NCBI GenBank assembly: GCA_029210175.1
Contig: JARGPL010000019.1
Coordinates: 186,001-250,000 of the forward strand
Direction of reading: 5' to 3'
DNA: 64,000 bases
DNA from: Minwuia sp.
GTDB taxonomy: Bacteria; Pseudomonadota; Alphaproteobacteria; Minwuiales; Minwuiaceae
The notes below the pieces were generated by a model. It was given only the letters and a program-made list of their open reading frames with translations. It ran no database searches and was not told where the DNA came from. Shown one piece after another: positions 44,563 to 53,979 of the stretch. How positions within the stretch are numbered: the first letter of the stretch is position 1; each line of letters begins with the position of its first letter. A program made the position numbers and the translations under genes.

Positions 44563-47549
44563 CCGGCATGCGCCTGCCATCGGGCGGCAACTGCCTGGAC
44601 CGCAGCAGGCCGCTGCAGTTCACCCTCGACAGTCAGCGCATGGCGGCGTTCGCAGGTGACACAGCGGCGTCGGCCCTGATCGCCAACGGCGTCTCCGTTG
44701 TGGGCCGCAGTTTCAAGCTGCATCGCCCACGCGGCATCTTCGCCGCCGGGACGGAGGAACCGAACGCCCTGCTGACCCTGCGCGAAGGCGGACGGCAGGA
44801 ACCGAACGTCAAGGCGACAGAGGTCGAGGTCTTCGATGGGCTGGTCGCACGCAGCCAGAACCGCTGGCCCAGCCTTGGTCTGGATGTCATGGCCGCCACA
44901 GGGCTGGCCGCGCCGTTCTTCTCCGCCGGATTCTACTACAAGACCTTCATGGGCCCGTCGCAGAAGGCCTGGATGTTCTATGAGCGGATCATCCGCCGCG
45001 CCGCCGGGCTGGGTGCCGCAACGCTGCAACCCGACCCCGACCGGTATGAACATGCCTGGTGTTTCACCGACGTGCTGGTGGTGGGCAGCGGCCCCGCCGG
45101 TCTGGCCAGTGCCCTGACCATGGCCCGCAATGGCGTCCAGGTGACCCTGGTCGAACAGGAACCGGTGCCTGGCGGCCACCTGTTGCAGGAACCGGGTCTG
45201 GTAGATGGCATTCCCGCCGCCGAATGGGCCGGGCAAGCCGTGACGGAGCTGGAAAGCCTGGGCGTGCGGATCATGCCGCGCACCACGGCCTGGGGGTATT
45301 ACGATGGCAACGTGATCTCGGCAGTGGAACGGGTAAGCGACCATCTGGCGGAACCCCTGCCCCATCAGCCGCGACAGCGTCACTGGACCATCCGCGCCGA
45401 CCGCGTGGTGCTGGCCACCGGCGCATTCGAGCGTCCGATCGCCTTTGCGGGCAACGACCTGCCAGGTGTCATGCTTGCTGGCGCTGCGGAACGGTATCTG
45501 GCGCGCCACGCCGTCGTCCCGGGCCAGAACATTGCGCTTTTCACCTGCAATGACATGGCCTATGGCGCGGCGTTCGCGCTGCATGACGTCGGCATCCGCA
45601 TCGCTGCCATCATCGACCCGCGCGACACCGTTGGTGATGATGTTGCCACCGGTGTCGCCGACCGGGGACTGGACCTCCGCCTGCAACAGGCCGTGGTCGC
45701 AGCCCATGGCCGCAAGCGCATCGGCAGCATCCAGACCGCCCCGTTCGACATCGCCCGCGGTGCCCTGCCGGGCGGAGAGCGCATCGCCGTGGACAGCCTG
45801 CTGGTGTCCGGCGGTTTCAATCCTGTCATCCATCTGGCGTCCCAGGCGGGTGGTCCGGCGGTCTTCGACCGTGCCTTGCAATCCTTCGTGCCCGGTGAAG
45901 CGCGGGAGGCGTGGATGGCGACGGGTGCCGCAACCGGACAATTGACGCTCGCCGGCGCGCTGGGCGATGGGGCACGCACGGGCGCGGAGATCGCGACCGC
46001 GCTGGGGCACCGCACGGTCGCCACTGCCGTGCCCTCGGTGACAGGGGATCGCGGTCCCGGGGCGATGCCCGGCATCTTCGAAATCCGCGACAAGCAGAAG
46101 AAGTACGGCAAGGCGTTTGTCGATTTCCAGCACGACGTCACCGTGGATGATATCCGCCTGGCCAACCGCGAGGGTTTCAGGTCCGTCGAACATCTGAAAC
46201 GCTACACCACGCTCGGCATGGCCACCGATCAGGGCAAGACATCGAATATCGTCGGCCTTGCGTTGATGGCCGATGCGCGCGGCATTTCCATCCCCGATGC
46301 GGGCACCACCCGCTACCGCCCGCCCTATACCCCGGTCAGCATCGGCGCGCTTGCCGGGCCGGAAGTGGGCGCGGCCTTGCGGCCAAGGCGGCTGACGCCG
46401 ATGCACGACTGGCACGTGGCGCAGGGCGCGGAGATGATGCAGGCGGGTCTCTGGTTTCGGCCACGGTACTATCCAGACGGCGCAGAACCGCTGGAGGCGG
46501 GTTATGTCAGGGAACTGTCCATGGTGCGTGGCGGCGTCGGCATGGTGGATGTTTCAACGCTGGGCAAGATCGACGTGCAGGGACCGGATGCGACCGCGTT
46601 TCTTGAGCGTGTCTATGCCAACGGTTTCGCCAAGCTGCCCGTGGGGCGCGCCCGCTATGGTCTGATGCTGCGCGAAGATGGCTTCCTGTTCGATGACGGC
46701 ACCACCTGGCGGCTGTCTGAAACACGCTATCTGATGACCACCACGACGGCCAACGCCGGGCCCGTGATGCAGCATCTGGAATTCCTGCTTGCCGCGCACT
46801 GGCCGGACCTGCGGGTCAAGCTGACATCGGTGACCGAACAATGGGCGGCGCTGGCCATTGCCGGACCAAAGTCGCGCGATGTGCTGCGTCGGGTGATCGA
46901 CGATATTGATTTCGACAACACTGCCTTCCCCTTCATGGGGGTCCGGTCGGGCACGCTGAACGGTGTGGATGTATTGCTCGCCCGCCTGAGTTTTTCCGGT
47001 GAGATGGCCTATGAGGTCTATTGCGGTGCCCATTCCGGTGCCGCCGTCTGGTCGGCGTTGATGCAGGCGGGGGAACAGATCGGAATCATTGCCTATGGCA
47101 TGGAGGCTCTGGGTGCGTTGCGGATCGAGAAGGGTCACGTCGCGGGTCGGGAACTGAACGGACGCACCACAGCGGCGGATGTCGGGTTGGGGCGGATGGT
47201 ATCCGCCCGCAAGACCTTCATCGGCAGCACTCTGGCGCAACGGGCGTACCTGCAGCAGCCCGATCGCGAACAGCTCGTCGGCCTGTCATCGGTCAGCGGC
47301 ACCAGGATCTCCCCCAGCAGTCACCTGATCGATGCCGATGCGGGCGATGCACGCAGCATCGGCCATGTGACAGCCATGACCTACAGCCCGGAACTCGGCA
47401 CCTATGTTGCGCTGGGCCTGCTGGAAGGCGGCATGGCACACTTGGGCAAACGCCTGACAGCAACCGATCCCGTACGCGGCAACACGGTGGAGGTGGAGGT
47501 CACGGACCCCTGTTTCATCGACCCGGATGGGAGCCGCATGCATGGTTGA
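44559..47549 (+). CDS. soxA: Sarcosine oxidase subunit alpha
   Basis: SoxA is the large subunit that binds NAD and couples to folate. The 996-aa protein has an N-terminal 2Fe-2S-like domain fold (LQFTLDSQRMAAFAGDTAAS, PRGIFAAGTEEPNALLTL), a Rossmann site DVLVVGSGPAGLASALTMARNG, a linker with DVTVDDIRLANREGF, and a C-terminal GcvT-like aminomethyltransferase domain (GMVDVSTLGKIDVQGPDA ... RIEKGHVAGRELNGRTTAADVGLG) for transfer of the methyl group to tetrahydrofolate. The length is normal. It overlaps soxD and soxG, so the three subunits are co-translated. The beta subunit, which holds covalent FMN and the sarcosine site, is absent from the window. Confidence 0.95.
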   Translation: MTGMRLPSGGNCLDRSRPLQFTLDSQRMAAFAGDTAASALIANGVSVVGRSFKLHRPRGIFAAGTEEPNALLTLREGGRQEPNVKATEVEVFDGLVARSQNRWPSLGLDVMAATGLAAPFFSAGFYYKTFMGPSQKAWMFYERIIRRAAGLGAATLQPDPDRYEHAWCFTDVLVVGSGPAGLASALTMARNGVQVTLVEQEPVPGGHLLQEPGLVDGIPAAEWAGQAVTELESLGVRIMPRTTAWGYYDGNVISAVERVSDHLAEPLPHQPRQRHWTIRADRVVLATGAFERPIAFAGNDLPGVMLAGAAERYLARHAVVPGQNIALFTCNDMAYGAAFALHDVGIRIAAIIDPRDTVGDDVATGVADRGLDLRLQQAVVAAHGRKRIGSIQTAPFDIARGALPGGERIAVDSLLVSGGFNPVIHLASQAGGPAVFDRALQSFVPGEAREAWMATGAATGQLTLAGALGDGARTGAEIATALGHRTVATAVPSVTGDRGPGAMPGIFEIRDKQKKYGKAFVDFQHDVTVDDIRLANREGFRSVEHLKRYTTLGMATDQGKTSNIVGLALMADARGISIPDAGTTRYRPPYTPVSIGALAGPEVGAALRPRRLTPMHDWHVAQGAEMMQAGLWFRPRYYPDGAEPLEAGYVRELSMVRGGVGMVDVSTLGKIDVQGPDATAFLERVYANGFAKLPVGRARYGLMLREDGFLFDDGTTWRLSETRYLMTTTTANAGPVMQHLEFLLAAHWPDLRVKLTSVTEQWAALAIAGPKSRDVLRRVIDDIDFDNTAFPFMGVRSGTLNGVDVLLARLSFSGEMAYEVYCGAHSGAAVWSALMQAGEQIGIIAYGMEALGALRIEKGHVAGRELNGRTTAADVGLGRMVSARKTFIGSTLAQRAYLQQPDREQLVGLSSVSGTRISPSSHLIDADAGDARSIGHVTAMTYSPELGTYVALGLLEGGMAHLGKRLTATDPVRGNTVEVEVTDPCFIDPDGSRMHG

Positions 47550-48105
47550 TGCAATGAAGGCCTGGCCCATGGCCGGGCATCTGCCCCCCGGCGATCACGG
47601 CGCGCGCACTGGCAAAGGCGATGCCCCGCTGACATTGAGTGAACGGCGTCCCGGCAGCATCGTGGAGGTCGGATGCTGGCCGGACACGCTGAACCGCATG
47701 CAGATGGTGCTGCCGCAACTGGCCCGCAATACTGCGATCCTTGACCTGGCGCCAGGCCGCTGGTGGGTGGTCGCCGAACAGACAGGCGTGGCGCGCGACC
47801 TGGAGCGGGGCATAGAACCCGGCCTGGGGGCGGTGGTCGATCTGTCGGACGCGCGCGCGGCGTTGCGCGTGTCTGGCCCGGCGATGCCGGACCTGATAAG
47901 CCGCATCCTGCCGCTGGATTTCCGCGACGACCGGCTGCCCCCGGGTGGCAGCGCGGAAACCGTGACCGCACACATGAATGTCACCCTGCACCGTGTCGAC
48001 GCGACAACGGTGGACCTGTTCGTGTTTCGCGGCTTCACCCGATCGTTTCTGCATCATGTGCAGGAAGCCGCACGTGGCTTCGGTTACCGCGTCACAAGCC
48101 CTTGA
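47542..48105 (+). CDS. soxG: Sarcosine oxidase subunit gamma
   Basis: SoxG is the fourth subunit of the heterotetrameric enzyme. The 187-aa product shows the family pattern: LSERRPGSIVEVGCWPDTL, RWWVVAEQTGVARDLERG, AVVDLSDARAALRVSGPAMPDLISRILPLDF and TVDLFVFRGFTRSFLHHVQEAARGFGY. ATG at 47542 overlaps the soxA stop by 8 bp. It closes the soxDAG operon; no folate hydrolase gene (purU) follows, as it does in some operons. Confidence 0.9.
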   Translation: MVDAMKAWPMAGHLPPGDHGARTGKGDAPLTLSERRPGSIVEVGCWPDTLNRMQMVLPQLARNTAILDLAPGRWWVVAEQTGVARDLERGIEPGLGAVVDLSDARAALRVSGPAMPDLISRILPLDFRDDRLPPGGSAETVTAHMNVTLHRVDATTVDLFVFRGFTRSFLHHVQEAARGFGYRVTSP

Positions 48106-48185
48106 ACAGCGCCCATGGACGGTTGTTGCCACGCGTGGGTCGCGGCATATGATGCAGCCATCCGATCAAGAGGGAGAGAAAAGAG

Positions 48186-48797
48186 ATGAAGTTCTATAAT
48201 TCCGTTGGACCGAACCCGCGCATGGTGCGCATTTTCATGAGCGAGCTGGGTGTCGAGATCCCGTCCGAGGACGTGGACATCCGCAGCGGCGTGAACCGCC
48301 AGCCCGAGTTCCTGAAGATCAATGCCTCGGGCCAGTGCCCGGCGCTGGTGCTGGATGACGGCACGGTCATCGCGGAGATCACCGCGATCTGCGAATATCT
48401 CGACGACAAGGCCGGTGGCACCAGCCTGATCGGGACGACGCCTGAAGAACGTGCGGAAACCCGCATGTGGACCCGCCGCGTCGACCTGAATGTCTGCGAG
48501 AACCTCGGCAACGGTTTCCGTTATGCGGAAGGCCTGAAGATGTTCGAAAGCCGCTTCCGTTGCATCCCCGAAGCAGCCGATGGCCTGAAGGCGATTGCCC
48601 AGGACAAGCTGACCTGGCTCGATGGTCAGCTGGAGGGCAAGCAGTTCCTCTGTGGCGACCGCCTGACCATGGCTGACATCCTTCTGTTCGCCTTCGTCGA
48701 ATTCGCGGCGATGGTTGGCCAGGCCCTGAACCCCGACAACAAGAACATCGTCGCCTGGTTCGAGCGCATGAAGGCACGCCCATCGGCCGCTGCGTGA
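48186..48797 (+). CDS. Glutathione S-transferase family protein
   Basis: The 203-aa protein has an N-terminal thioredoxin-like domain (MKFYNSVGPNPRMVRIFMSELG ... NASGQCPALVLDDGTVIAEITAICEYLD), where S/N near residue 5-7 and the EITAI motif bind glutathione. The C-terminal helical domain contains FLCGDRLTMADILLFAFVEF. The RBS GAGGGAGAG precedes the start. The class is beta/theta-like and the substrate is unknown. It sits downstream of soxG with its own 80-bp gap. Confidence 0.92.
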   Translation: MKFYNSVGPNPRMVRIFMSELGVEIPSEDVDIRSGVNRQPEFLKINASGQCPALVLDDGTVIAEITAICEYLDDKAGGTSLIGTTPEERAETRMWTRRVDLNVCENLGNGFRYAEGLKMFESRFRCIPEAADGLKAIAQDKLTWLDGQLEGKQFLCGDRLTMADILLFAFVEFAAMVGQALNPDNKNIVAWFERMKARPSAAA

Positions 48798-48810
48798 TCC
48801 TGCATCAAAG

Positions 48811-48822
48811 TTTCACGTGAAA
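48811..48822. promoter_or_regulatory. parS-like palindrome
   Basis: TTTCACGTGAAA is a perfect 12-bp palindrome in the short gap between two convergent genes. The 16-mer around it matches the ParB-binding parS consensus TGTTTCACGTGAAACA at 14 of 16 positions. An intergenic position fits a chromosomal centromere site. The parAB genes are not in the window. Confidence 0.55.
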
Positions 48823-48847
48823 TAAATTCGATACCCTTTTGTTTTTC

Positions 48848-49672
48848 CTATAATTCTTCAGGAAACTCAGGAATGTTTCGAATACGATCGAGTATGGCGG
48901 CGGTGAGCGCATCAGGCGCCCCGCCGCCACTCACGGCATCCAGATAGGCCCGGACATCCTTGTCCAGAATGCCGAAGGTATTGGCGGGATCAAACGGTTC
49001 CGAAGCCCATTCTATGGCCGCCAGATTATCGCCGAACCATGTCGCGCCGGAACTGGTCTGCAGCACCGACAGCAGTTTTTCGGGTGCCAGTCCCAGCCCC
49101 TTCGCCTGTGACAGAACGGTCCTGACGGCCGCCGCCGAACTGGCTGCCACGAAGTTGTTCAGCACCTTCGCTGCCATGCCCGCGCCGTAGGGGCCAAGGC
49201 GATGCAACTCCTCTCCCATGGCGTCGAACAGCGGCATCAGTGCATCGATATCGGCATCCGATCCCCCCAGCATGAAACTCAAGGTGCCTGCTTTGGCGCG
49301 GAAGGTGGATCCGGACATCGGGGCATCCACCAGCCGGACGTCATCGCGCACGACGCCTGACAGGGATGTCACGAAACGCGGTGACAGGGTGGAGGAAACG
49401 ACGAAGGTTCCGATACGTGCGCCCGGTTCCGGCGGGCGATCCAGACCCAGCCCGCGAATGACGTCCATCGTCTGGTCACTGTCGCGCACGACGGAAATCA
49501 CGGTCTCGGCCTGCGCCGCAACCTCGACCAGACTGCCCTGCATGAAGGGTGCGAAATCGCCGAATTCCGCAACCGGCCGCACATCGTAGCCAACCACATC
49601 ATGCCCGGCACGACGCAAGGCCTGCGCCATCGGCAGCCCCATCGCCCCACAGCCAACCACACCGACAGTCAC
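48848..49672 (-). CDS. NAD(P)-dependent oxidoreductase, beta-hydroxyacid dehydrogenase family
   Basis: The 274-aa enzyme has the Rossmann motif VGVVGCGAMGLPMAQALRRAG, the substrate motif VDAPMSGSTFRAKAGTLSFMLGG and the catalytic-Lys block AGMAAKVLNNFVAASS. It is a paralogue of the gene at 20497 but clearly divergent. The family covers 3-hydroxyisobutyrate, tartronate-semialdehyde and L-threonate dehydrogenases. It starts 4 bp after the M23-peptidase stop and so belongs to the xseA operon, although no functional link is evident. Confidence 0.9.
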   Translation of the reverse strand: MTVGVVGCGAMGLPMAQALRRAGHDVVGYDVRPVAEFGDFAPFMQGSLVEVAAQAETVISVVRDSDQTMDVIRGLGLDRPPEPGARIGTFVVSSTLSPRFVTSLSGVVRDDVRLVDAPMSGSTFRAKAGTLSFMLGGSDADIDALMPLFDAMGEELHRLGPYGAGMAAKVLNNFVAASSAAAVRTVLSQAKGLGLAPEKLLSVLQTSSGATWFGDNLAAIEWASEPFDPANTFGILDKDVRAYLDAVSGGGAPDALTAAILDRIRNIPEFPEEL

Positions 49673-49676
49673 CAGA

Positions 49677-50519
49677 TCACCCCCCCGCAGGCATGCCGGT
49701 CATCAGCAGTGCCGGATCCAGTCGCTGGTCGAACCAGTTGATCCGCCAGTCAAGGTGCGGACCTGTGGAGCGTCCCGTGGACCCGACAGCGCCAATGATC
49801 TGCGCTGCTTCCACCTTGTCACCAATCCGCACGTCGATCCGTTCCAGATGGGAATAGACGCTGACGATACCGTGCCCGTGGTCCAGCATCACGGTGCCGC
49901 CGGTGAAATAGAGATCATCCGCCGCCATCCGCACGATCCCGTCACGTGGTGCGATGACCGACGTGCCGCGCGGTGCGGCAATGTCGATGCCGAAGTGCGG
50001 GCGGCGGGGCTGTCCGTTCAGGATGCGCTGGCTGCCGAAGACCCCGGTGATCGTTCCGATGGTCGGCCACAACCATGAATCCTCGAAGTAGGTGACGGGC
50101 GTATCCAGCGTGCGGATGCGGGCGATCTCGGCATTCTCCCGCCGGATGCGGGCCAGCACGTCCGCTGGCGGGGTCACCATCTTCGGTGGCAGGCCATCGA
50201 TGCGCTGAGTCTGATAACTGCGCTGCCTGATCTCCAGCACCCGCTCGACGGGTTCGCCGGTCTCGCCAATCAGTTTCAGCCTCGCCGTCGGCGGATGATC
50301 CCGCCCGAACCCGAGCACGAAGACGCCGGACGCAGACACGCTGACCGCGCGGTCATCAAGGAATGCCCTGGTCCCGGGCAGCGTCCTGCCGATCACCAGT
50401 CCCCCCTGCACCAGATCGCCGTTCAGGATCTGTGCCTGCGCGGACGGCGTCCAGAGCGTCAACAGCAGGCAAAGCAGCAGTCCCGGCAGCATGGCAATCG
50501 GGGTGGTTGATCGGGTCAA
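49677..50519 (-). CDS. Periplasmic M23-family (LytM-domain) protein
   Basis: The 280-aa protein has a signal peptide (LPGLLLCLLLTLWTPSAQAQ), an N-terminal beta domain (VQGGLVIGRTLPGTRAFLDD), and a C-terminal LytM domain: GVFGSQRILNGQPRRPHFGIDIAAPRGT with HxxxD intact, VSVYSHLERIDVRIGDKV, and TGPHLDWRINWF. In the last motif the usual HxH reads HLD, so one zinc ligand is Asp instead of His. This variant is common in alphaproteobacterial homologues; activity is uncertain. Peptidoglycan cleavage or amidase activation is inferred. The ATG overlaps the xseA stop by 4 bp. Confidence 0.88.
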   Translation of the reverse strand: MTRSTTPIAMLPGLLLCLLLTLWTPSAQAQILNGDLVQGGLVIGRTLPGTRAFLDDRAVSVSASGVFVLGFGRDHPPTARLKLIGETGEPVERVLEIRQRSYQTQRIDGLPPKMVTPPADVLARIRRENAEIARIRTLDTPVTYFEDSWLWPTIGTITGVFGSQRILNGQPRRPHFGIDIAAPRGTSVIAPRDGIVRMAADDLYFTGGTVMLDHGHGIVSVYSHLERIDVRIGDKVEAAQIIGAVGSTGRSTGPHLDWRINWFDQRLDPALLMTGMPAGG

Positions 50520-51958
50520 AAGAGATCTCCCTGCTTGGGTTTGGCAGGCGCGGCGGGCTTCTTGCCCGCTTCTGCCTTGCCGCGTTGACGCCGTGGCGCG
50601 GCGGGGGTTCCCCCACCACCGGTGGCAATCACTTCCAGCCGACCATCCGCGAACTCGATCTCCAGGGCGTCGCCGGGTCCCGCAGCGCCAGCCTGAACCA
50701 TGGCCGCCCCCTCGCGGCGCACCACTGCAAAGCCACGGGCAAGTGTCGCGCGATAGGAAAAGCTCTCCAGCAGGCGTGACGCATTGGCCAACCGGCGCTG
50801 CCTGTCCTGCAGCCCCCGCGTCAGGTCCCGCGCCATCGCCGCCTCGGCACGTTCCAGACGCTGCCTGCCGTCCCGGATGGGCTGATGCAGCAGTCCTGGG
50901 CGCAAGCCGCCTGATACGCCCGCCAGGCGCTGGCGGCCGTGTGCGGCATTGATCCTGAGCGCCCGACCGAGCCCGTCCGCCAGATCATCCAGCCGCTGCT
51001 GATGCTGTTGCAGCATGCGGCGGGGGTCGATCAGTCCCCGCGCCAGCCCCTGCAGGGCGTTCCGCCGTTCCACCTGCACCCGCCGCAGGGCCGACACGCC
51101 GCGCCGCATCAGATCGCCGATCTGCAAGGCAATGTCGGACCGGACGGGCACCGCACGTTCCGCCGCCGCTGTCGGGGTCGGCGCACGATGGTCGGACGCA
51201 TGATCGATCAGGGTCGTGTCTGTTTCATGTCCCACGGCGGAGATCAGCGGGATCGTGCTTTCCGCCGCCGCCCGCACCACGATTTCCTCGTTGAAGGCCC
51301 AGAGGTCTTCGATGGAACCGCCGCCACGCGCGACAATCAGCAGATCGGGCCGCGCCGCGCCTGACATCGCGTTGAACCCGTGGATGGCCGCCGCGATCTC
51401 CGCCGCCGCCCCCTCCCCCTGCACCCGGACGGGCCAGACGGTCACAGGGCGCGGAAAGCGATCGGACAGGCGATGCAGGATGTCGCGGATCACCGCGCCG
51501 GTGGGGCTGGTGATGATGCCGATGTGCCGTGGCAGGAACGGCAGCGCCCGCTTGCGTTCCGGCGCGAACAGCCCTTCCGCCTGCAACAGGCGGCGGCGCT
51601 GTTCCAGCAGGGCCATCAGCGCGCCCTCGCCCGCCGGTTCCATGCGGTCGACGACGATCTGGTACTTGGACCGCGCGGGATAGCTGGTGACCCGCCCGGT
51701 ACAGATCACCTCCAGCCCGTCCTCAGGCTGGAAGCCCAGCCGCGCGGCGGTGCCTTTCCAGACGATGCCGTCGATCAGCGCCTTCTCGTCCTTCAGGCCG
51801 AAATAGAGATGGCCTGACGCCGCGCGCTTGAAGCCCGAAAGCTCCCCGCGTACCGACACGCGGCCGAATCGATCTTCCAGCGTGCGTTTCAGTTCCCCCG
51901 AAAGGACGCTGACCGAATAGGCGGGAACGTTGGAACCGGCGGCAGTATCTTCGGTCAA
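50516..51958 (-). CDS. xseA: Exodeoxyribonuclease VII large subunit
   Basis: XseA is the catalytic subunit of exonuclease VII, which degrades single-stranded DNA from both ends. The N-terminal OB fold reads YSVSVLSGELKRTLEDRFGRVSVRGELSG. The catalytic domain has IITSPTGAVIRDILHRLSDRFPR, LLIVARGGGSIEDLWAFNEE and VGHETDTTLIDHASDHRAPTPTAAAE. A long Arg-rich coiled coil precedes the C-terminal tail. At 480 aa it is normal. It is first in the xseA-M23-dehydrogenase run. The small subunit xseB is not in the window. Confidence 0.97.
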   Translation of the reverse strand: MTEDTAAGSNVPAYSVSVLSGELKRTLEDRFGRVSVRGELSGFKRAASGHLYFGLKDEKALIDGIVWKGTAARLGFQPEDGLEVICTGRVTSYPARSKYQIVVDRMEPAGEGALMALLEQRRRLLQAEGLFAPERKRALPFLPRHIGIITSPTGAVIRDILHRLSDRFPRPVTVWPVRVQGEGAAAEIAAAIHGFNAMSGAARPDLLIVARGGGSIEDLWAFNEEIVVRAAAESTIPLISAVGHETDTTLIDHASDHRAPTPTAAAERAVPVRSDIALQIGDLMRRGVSALRRVQVERRNALQGLARGLIDPRRMLQQHQQRLDDLADGLGRALRINAAHGRQRLAGVSGGLRPGLLHQPIRDGRQRLERAEAAMARDLTRGLQDRQRRLANASRLLESFSYRATLARGFAVVRREGAAMVQAGAAGPGDALEIEFADGRLEVIATGGGGTPAAPRRQRGKAEAGKKPAAPAKPKQGDLF

Positions 51959-51970
51959 CGGCTTCTCCCG

Positions 51971-53341
51971 CTATTTGGTGATCAGTTCCGGCCCCATGAA
52001 GTAGGTCGGCAGGAAGGTCGAGATGATCGGAATGTAGGTGATCATGATCAGGAAGATCACCAGAATCCCGAGCCATGGCAAGGCCGCCCGCACGACATCC
52101 ATCATCGGCATGCCCGCCACCCCCGATGTGACGAACAGATTGAGGCCGACCGGCGGCGTGATCATGCCGATTTCCATGTTCACCACCATGATGATGCCCA
52201 GATGGATGGGGTCGATACCAAGGTTGATCGCGATCGGGAACACCAGCGGTGCGACGATGACGATCAGGCCTGACGGTTCCATGAACTGACCACCGATCAG
52301 CAGGATGATGTTGACGATCACCAGGAACATCAGCGGCCCGAAACCGGCATCCAGCATGGCCCCGGCGATGGTCTGGGGGATCTGCTCCTCCGTCAGCACA
52401 TGTTTCAGGATCAGGGCATTGGCGATGATGAACATCAGCATGACCGACAGCTTGCCTGCGTCCAGCAGGGTCCTGCGCGTGTCGGGGTGCCAGAGCACGG
52501 CAACCGTGTCCCACACCCGACGCCCGATGCTGCGCCGGGCCCCGCCGCGGGCAAACGGCCCCATGTCGCGATAGACGAAGTTGGCAATGATGAAGGAATA
52601 GATCGCTGCGACGGCAGCGGCTTCCGTCGGCGTGAAGACACCGCCATAGATACCGCCCAAGATCACCACGATCAGGAACAGGCCCCAGCCTGCGTCCCTG
52701 GCCGACGCCAGGATCTCGCCGAATCCGGCCCAGGGCTGCGATGGCAGGTTCTTGATGCGTGCGGCGATGTAGATGCCGATCATCAGCATCACCCCGGCCA
52801 GCAGGCCCGGAATGACCCCCGCCAGGAACATGCGCCCGACAGACACATCCACCGCCGCCGCGTAGACCACCATGACGATGGACGGCGGGATCAGGATCCC
52901 CAGCGTGCCCGCGTTGCAGATGACACCGGCGGCGAATTCCTTGGTGTACCCGACCTCGCGCATGCCAGCGATGATGATGGTACCAATGGCAACCACCGTG
53001 GCCGGAGACGACCCGCTGAGGGCCGCGAACAGCATGCAGGCGAAGACACCGGCGATGGCCAGCCCGCCGCGCAGGTGACCGACACAGGCGACGGCGAAAC
53101 GGATGATGCGCCGGGCCACGCCGCCCGTCGACATGAAGGACGATGCCAGGATGAAGAACGGGATCGCCAGCAGGGTGTAATGCCCGTCGAAGGCCGAGAA
53201 CAGCGTCTGGGCAATCGATGCGAGGGACGCGTCCGAATAGACCAGCAGGAACAGGATGCTCGACAGGCCGAGCGAGACGGCAATGGGCACGCCGATGAGC
53301 ATCAGCGCAATGACAACGATGAAGAGGAGCAGTGCAGACAT
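51971..53341 (-). CDS. dctM: TRAP transporter large permease (DctM)
   Basis: This is the ion-coupled membrane channel of a tripartite ATP-independent transporter. The 456-aa protein has about 12 helices and family motifs VALSLGLSSILFLL-like IAVSLGLSSILFLLVYSD, LLAIPFFILASSFMSTGGVARRI, SGSSPATVVAIGTIIIAGM and ITPPVGLNLFVTSGVAG. It follows dctQ by 5 bp. The substrate depends on the DctP protein encoded at 54113. Confidence 0.96.
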   Translation of the reverse strand: MSALLLFIVVIALMLIGVPIAVSLGLSSILFLLVYSDASLASIAQTLFSAFDGHYTLLAIPFFILASSFMSTGGVARRIIRFAVACVGHLRGGLAIAGVFACMLFAALSGSSPATVVAIGTIIIAGMREVGYTKEFAAGVICNAGTLGILIPPSIVMVVYAAAVDVSVGRMFLAGVIPGLLAGVMLMIGIYIAARIKNLPSQPWAGFGEILASARDAGWGLFLIVVILGGIYGGVFTPTEAAAVAAIYSFIIANFVYRDMGPFARGGARRSIGRRVWDTVAVLWHPDTRRTLLDAGKLSVMLMFIIANALILKHVLTEEQIPQTIAGAMLDAGFGPLMFLVIVNIILLIGGQFMEPSGLIVIVAPLVFPIAINLGIDPIHLGIIMVVNMEIGMITPPVGLNLFVTSGVAGMPMMDVVRAALPWLGILVIFLIMITYIPIISTFLPTYFMGPELITK

Positions 53342-53346
53342 GGGCG

Positions 53347-53979
53347 TCAGCCCCCCTTGCCGGATGCGCTGGCTTCTTCCAGCGTCCTTGCGGCAGCCTT
53401 GACTTCGTCTTCGGCCTCATGACTGACGATGATCAGTTCCTGCTGGTTGCTGAACACGCGCCAGCCCGCCTGCAGGAAGCGCCACGTCAGCAGCGCCATC
53501 GACAGCGGCAGGATGAAGTAGGGGATGAAACGCGGCAGCTTCTCGTATGCCTCCCCCTCGTTCCGCCAATCGGCCAGGAACTGCAGGAAACCGGGCATGG
53601 GAATGTCATTCACTTCCATGAAGGCGGCCGTGCCGGCGAATTTCCACCAGTAGTTCCAGCCGCCGATGAGCAGCAGGATCGAGAACGCCAGGCAGGCCAC
53701 GACGGCCAGCAATGTCAGCGTCTTGCGCAGCGACGGCGAAAACCGCACCACCAGCGCATCGACGCCCAGATGCGCCGTGATCTTGACGCAGTATGACGCC
53801 CCGAGCAGCACCATCCAGGCGAACAGGAACACCGTCGCCTCCAGCGCCCACAGGATGTTTTCGTTGAACACATAGCGCGCGATCACGTTGGCGAAGGTGA
53901 TCACGGTCATCAGCCCCAGGAACAGGGCGATCAGGTTTTCTTCAAGCTTGTCGAACCAGTTGGATTGGCGGTGCTGCAT
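53347..53979 (-). CDS. dctQ: TRAP transporter small permease (DctQ)
   Basis: The 210-aa protein has four hydrophobic helices and the DctQ pattern: LEENLIALFLGLMTVITFANVIARYVFN, FLFAWMVLLGASYCVKITAHLGVDALV, and LPLSMALLTWRFLQAGWRVF. It pairs with DctM and carries an extra loop (FAGTAAFMEVNDIPMPGF) of the longer DctQ type. The ATG at 53979 has GGGAGG upstream; a GTG at 53997 is less likely. The gene lies between dctP and dctM. Confidence 0.94.
   Translation of the reverse strand: MQHRQSNWFDKLEENLIALFLGLMTVITFANVIARYVFNENILWALEATVFLFAWMVLLGASYCVKITAHLGVDALVVRFSPSLRKTLTLLAVVACLAFSILLLIGGWNYWWKFAGTAAFMEVNDIPMPGFLQFLADWRNEGEAYEKLPRFIPYFILPLSMALLTWRFLQAGWRVFSNQQELIIVSHEAEDEVKAAARTLEEASASGKGG

Noticed and set aside
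44391-46415. 674-aa minus-strand ORF opposite soxA
   Set aside because: Shadow of the intact soxA frame. It is rich in His/Gln/Arg with no domain pattern.
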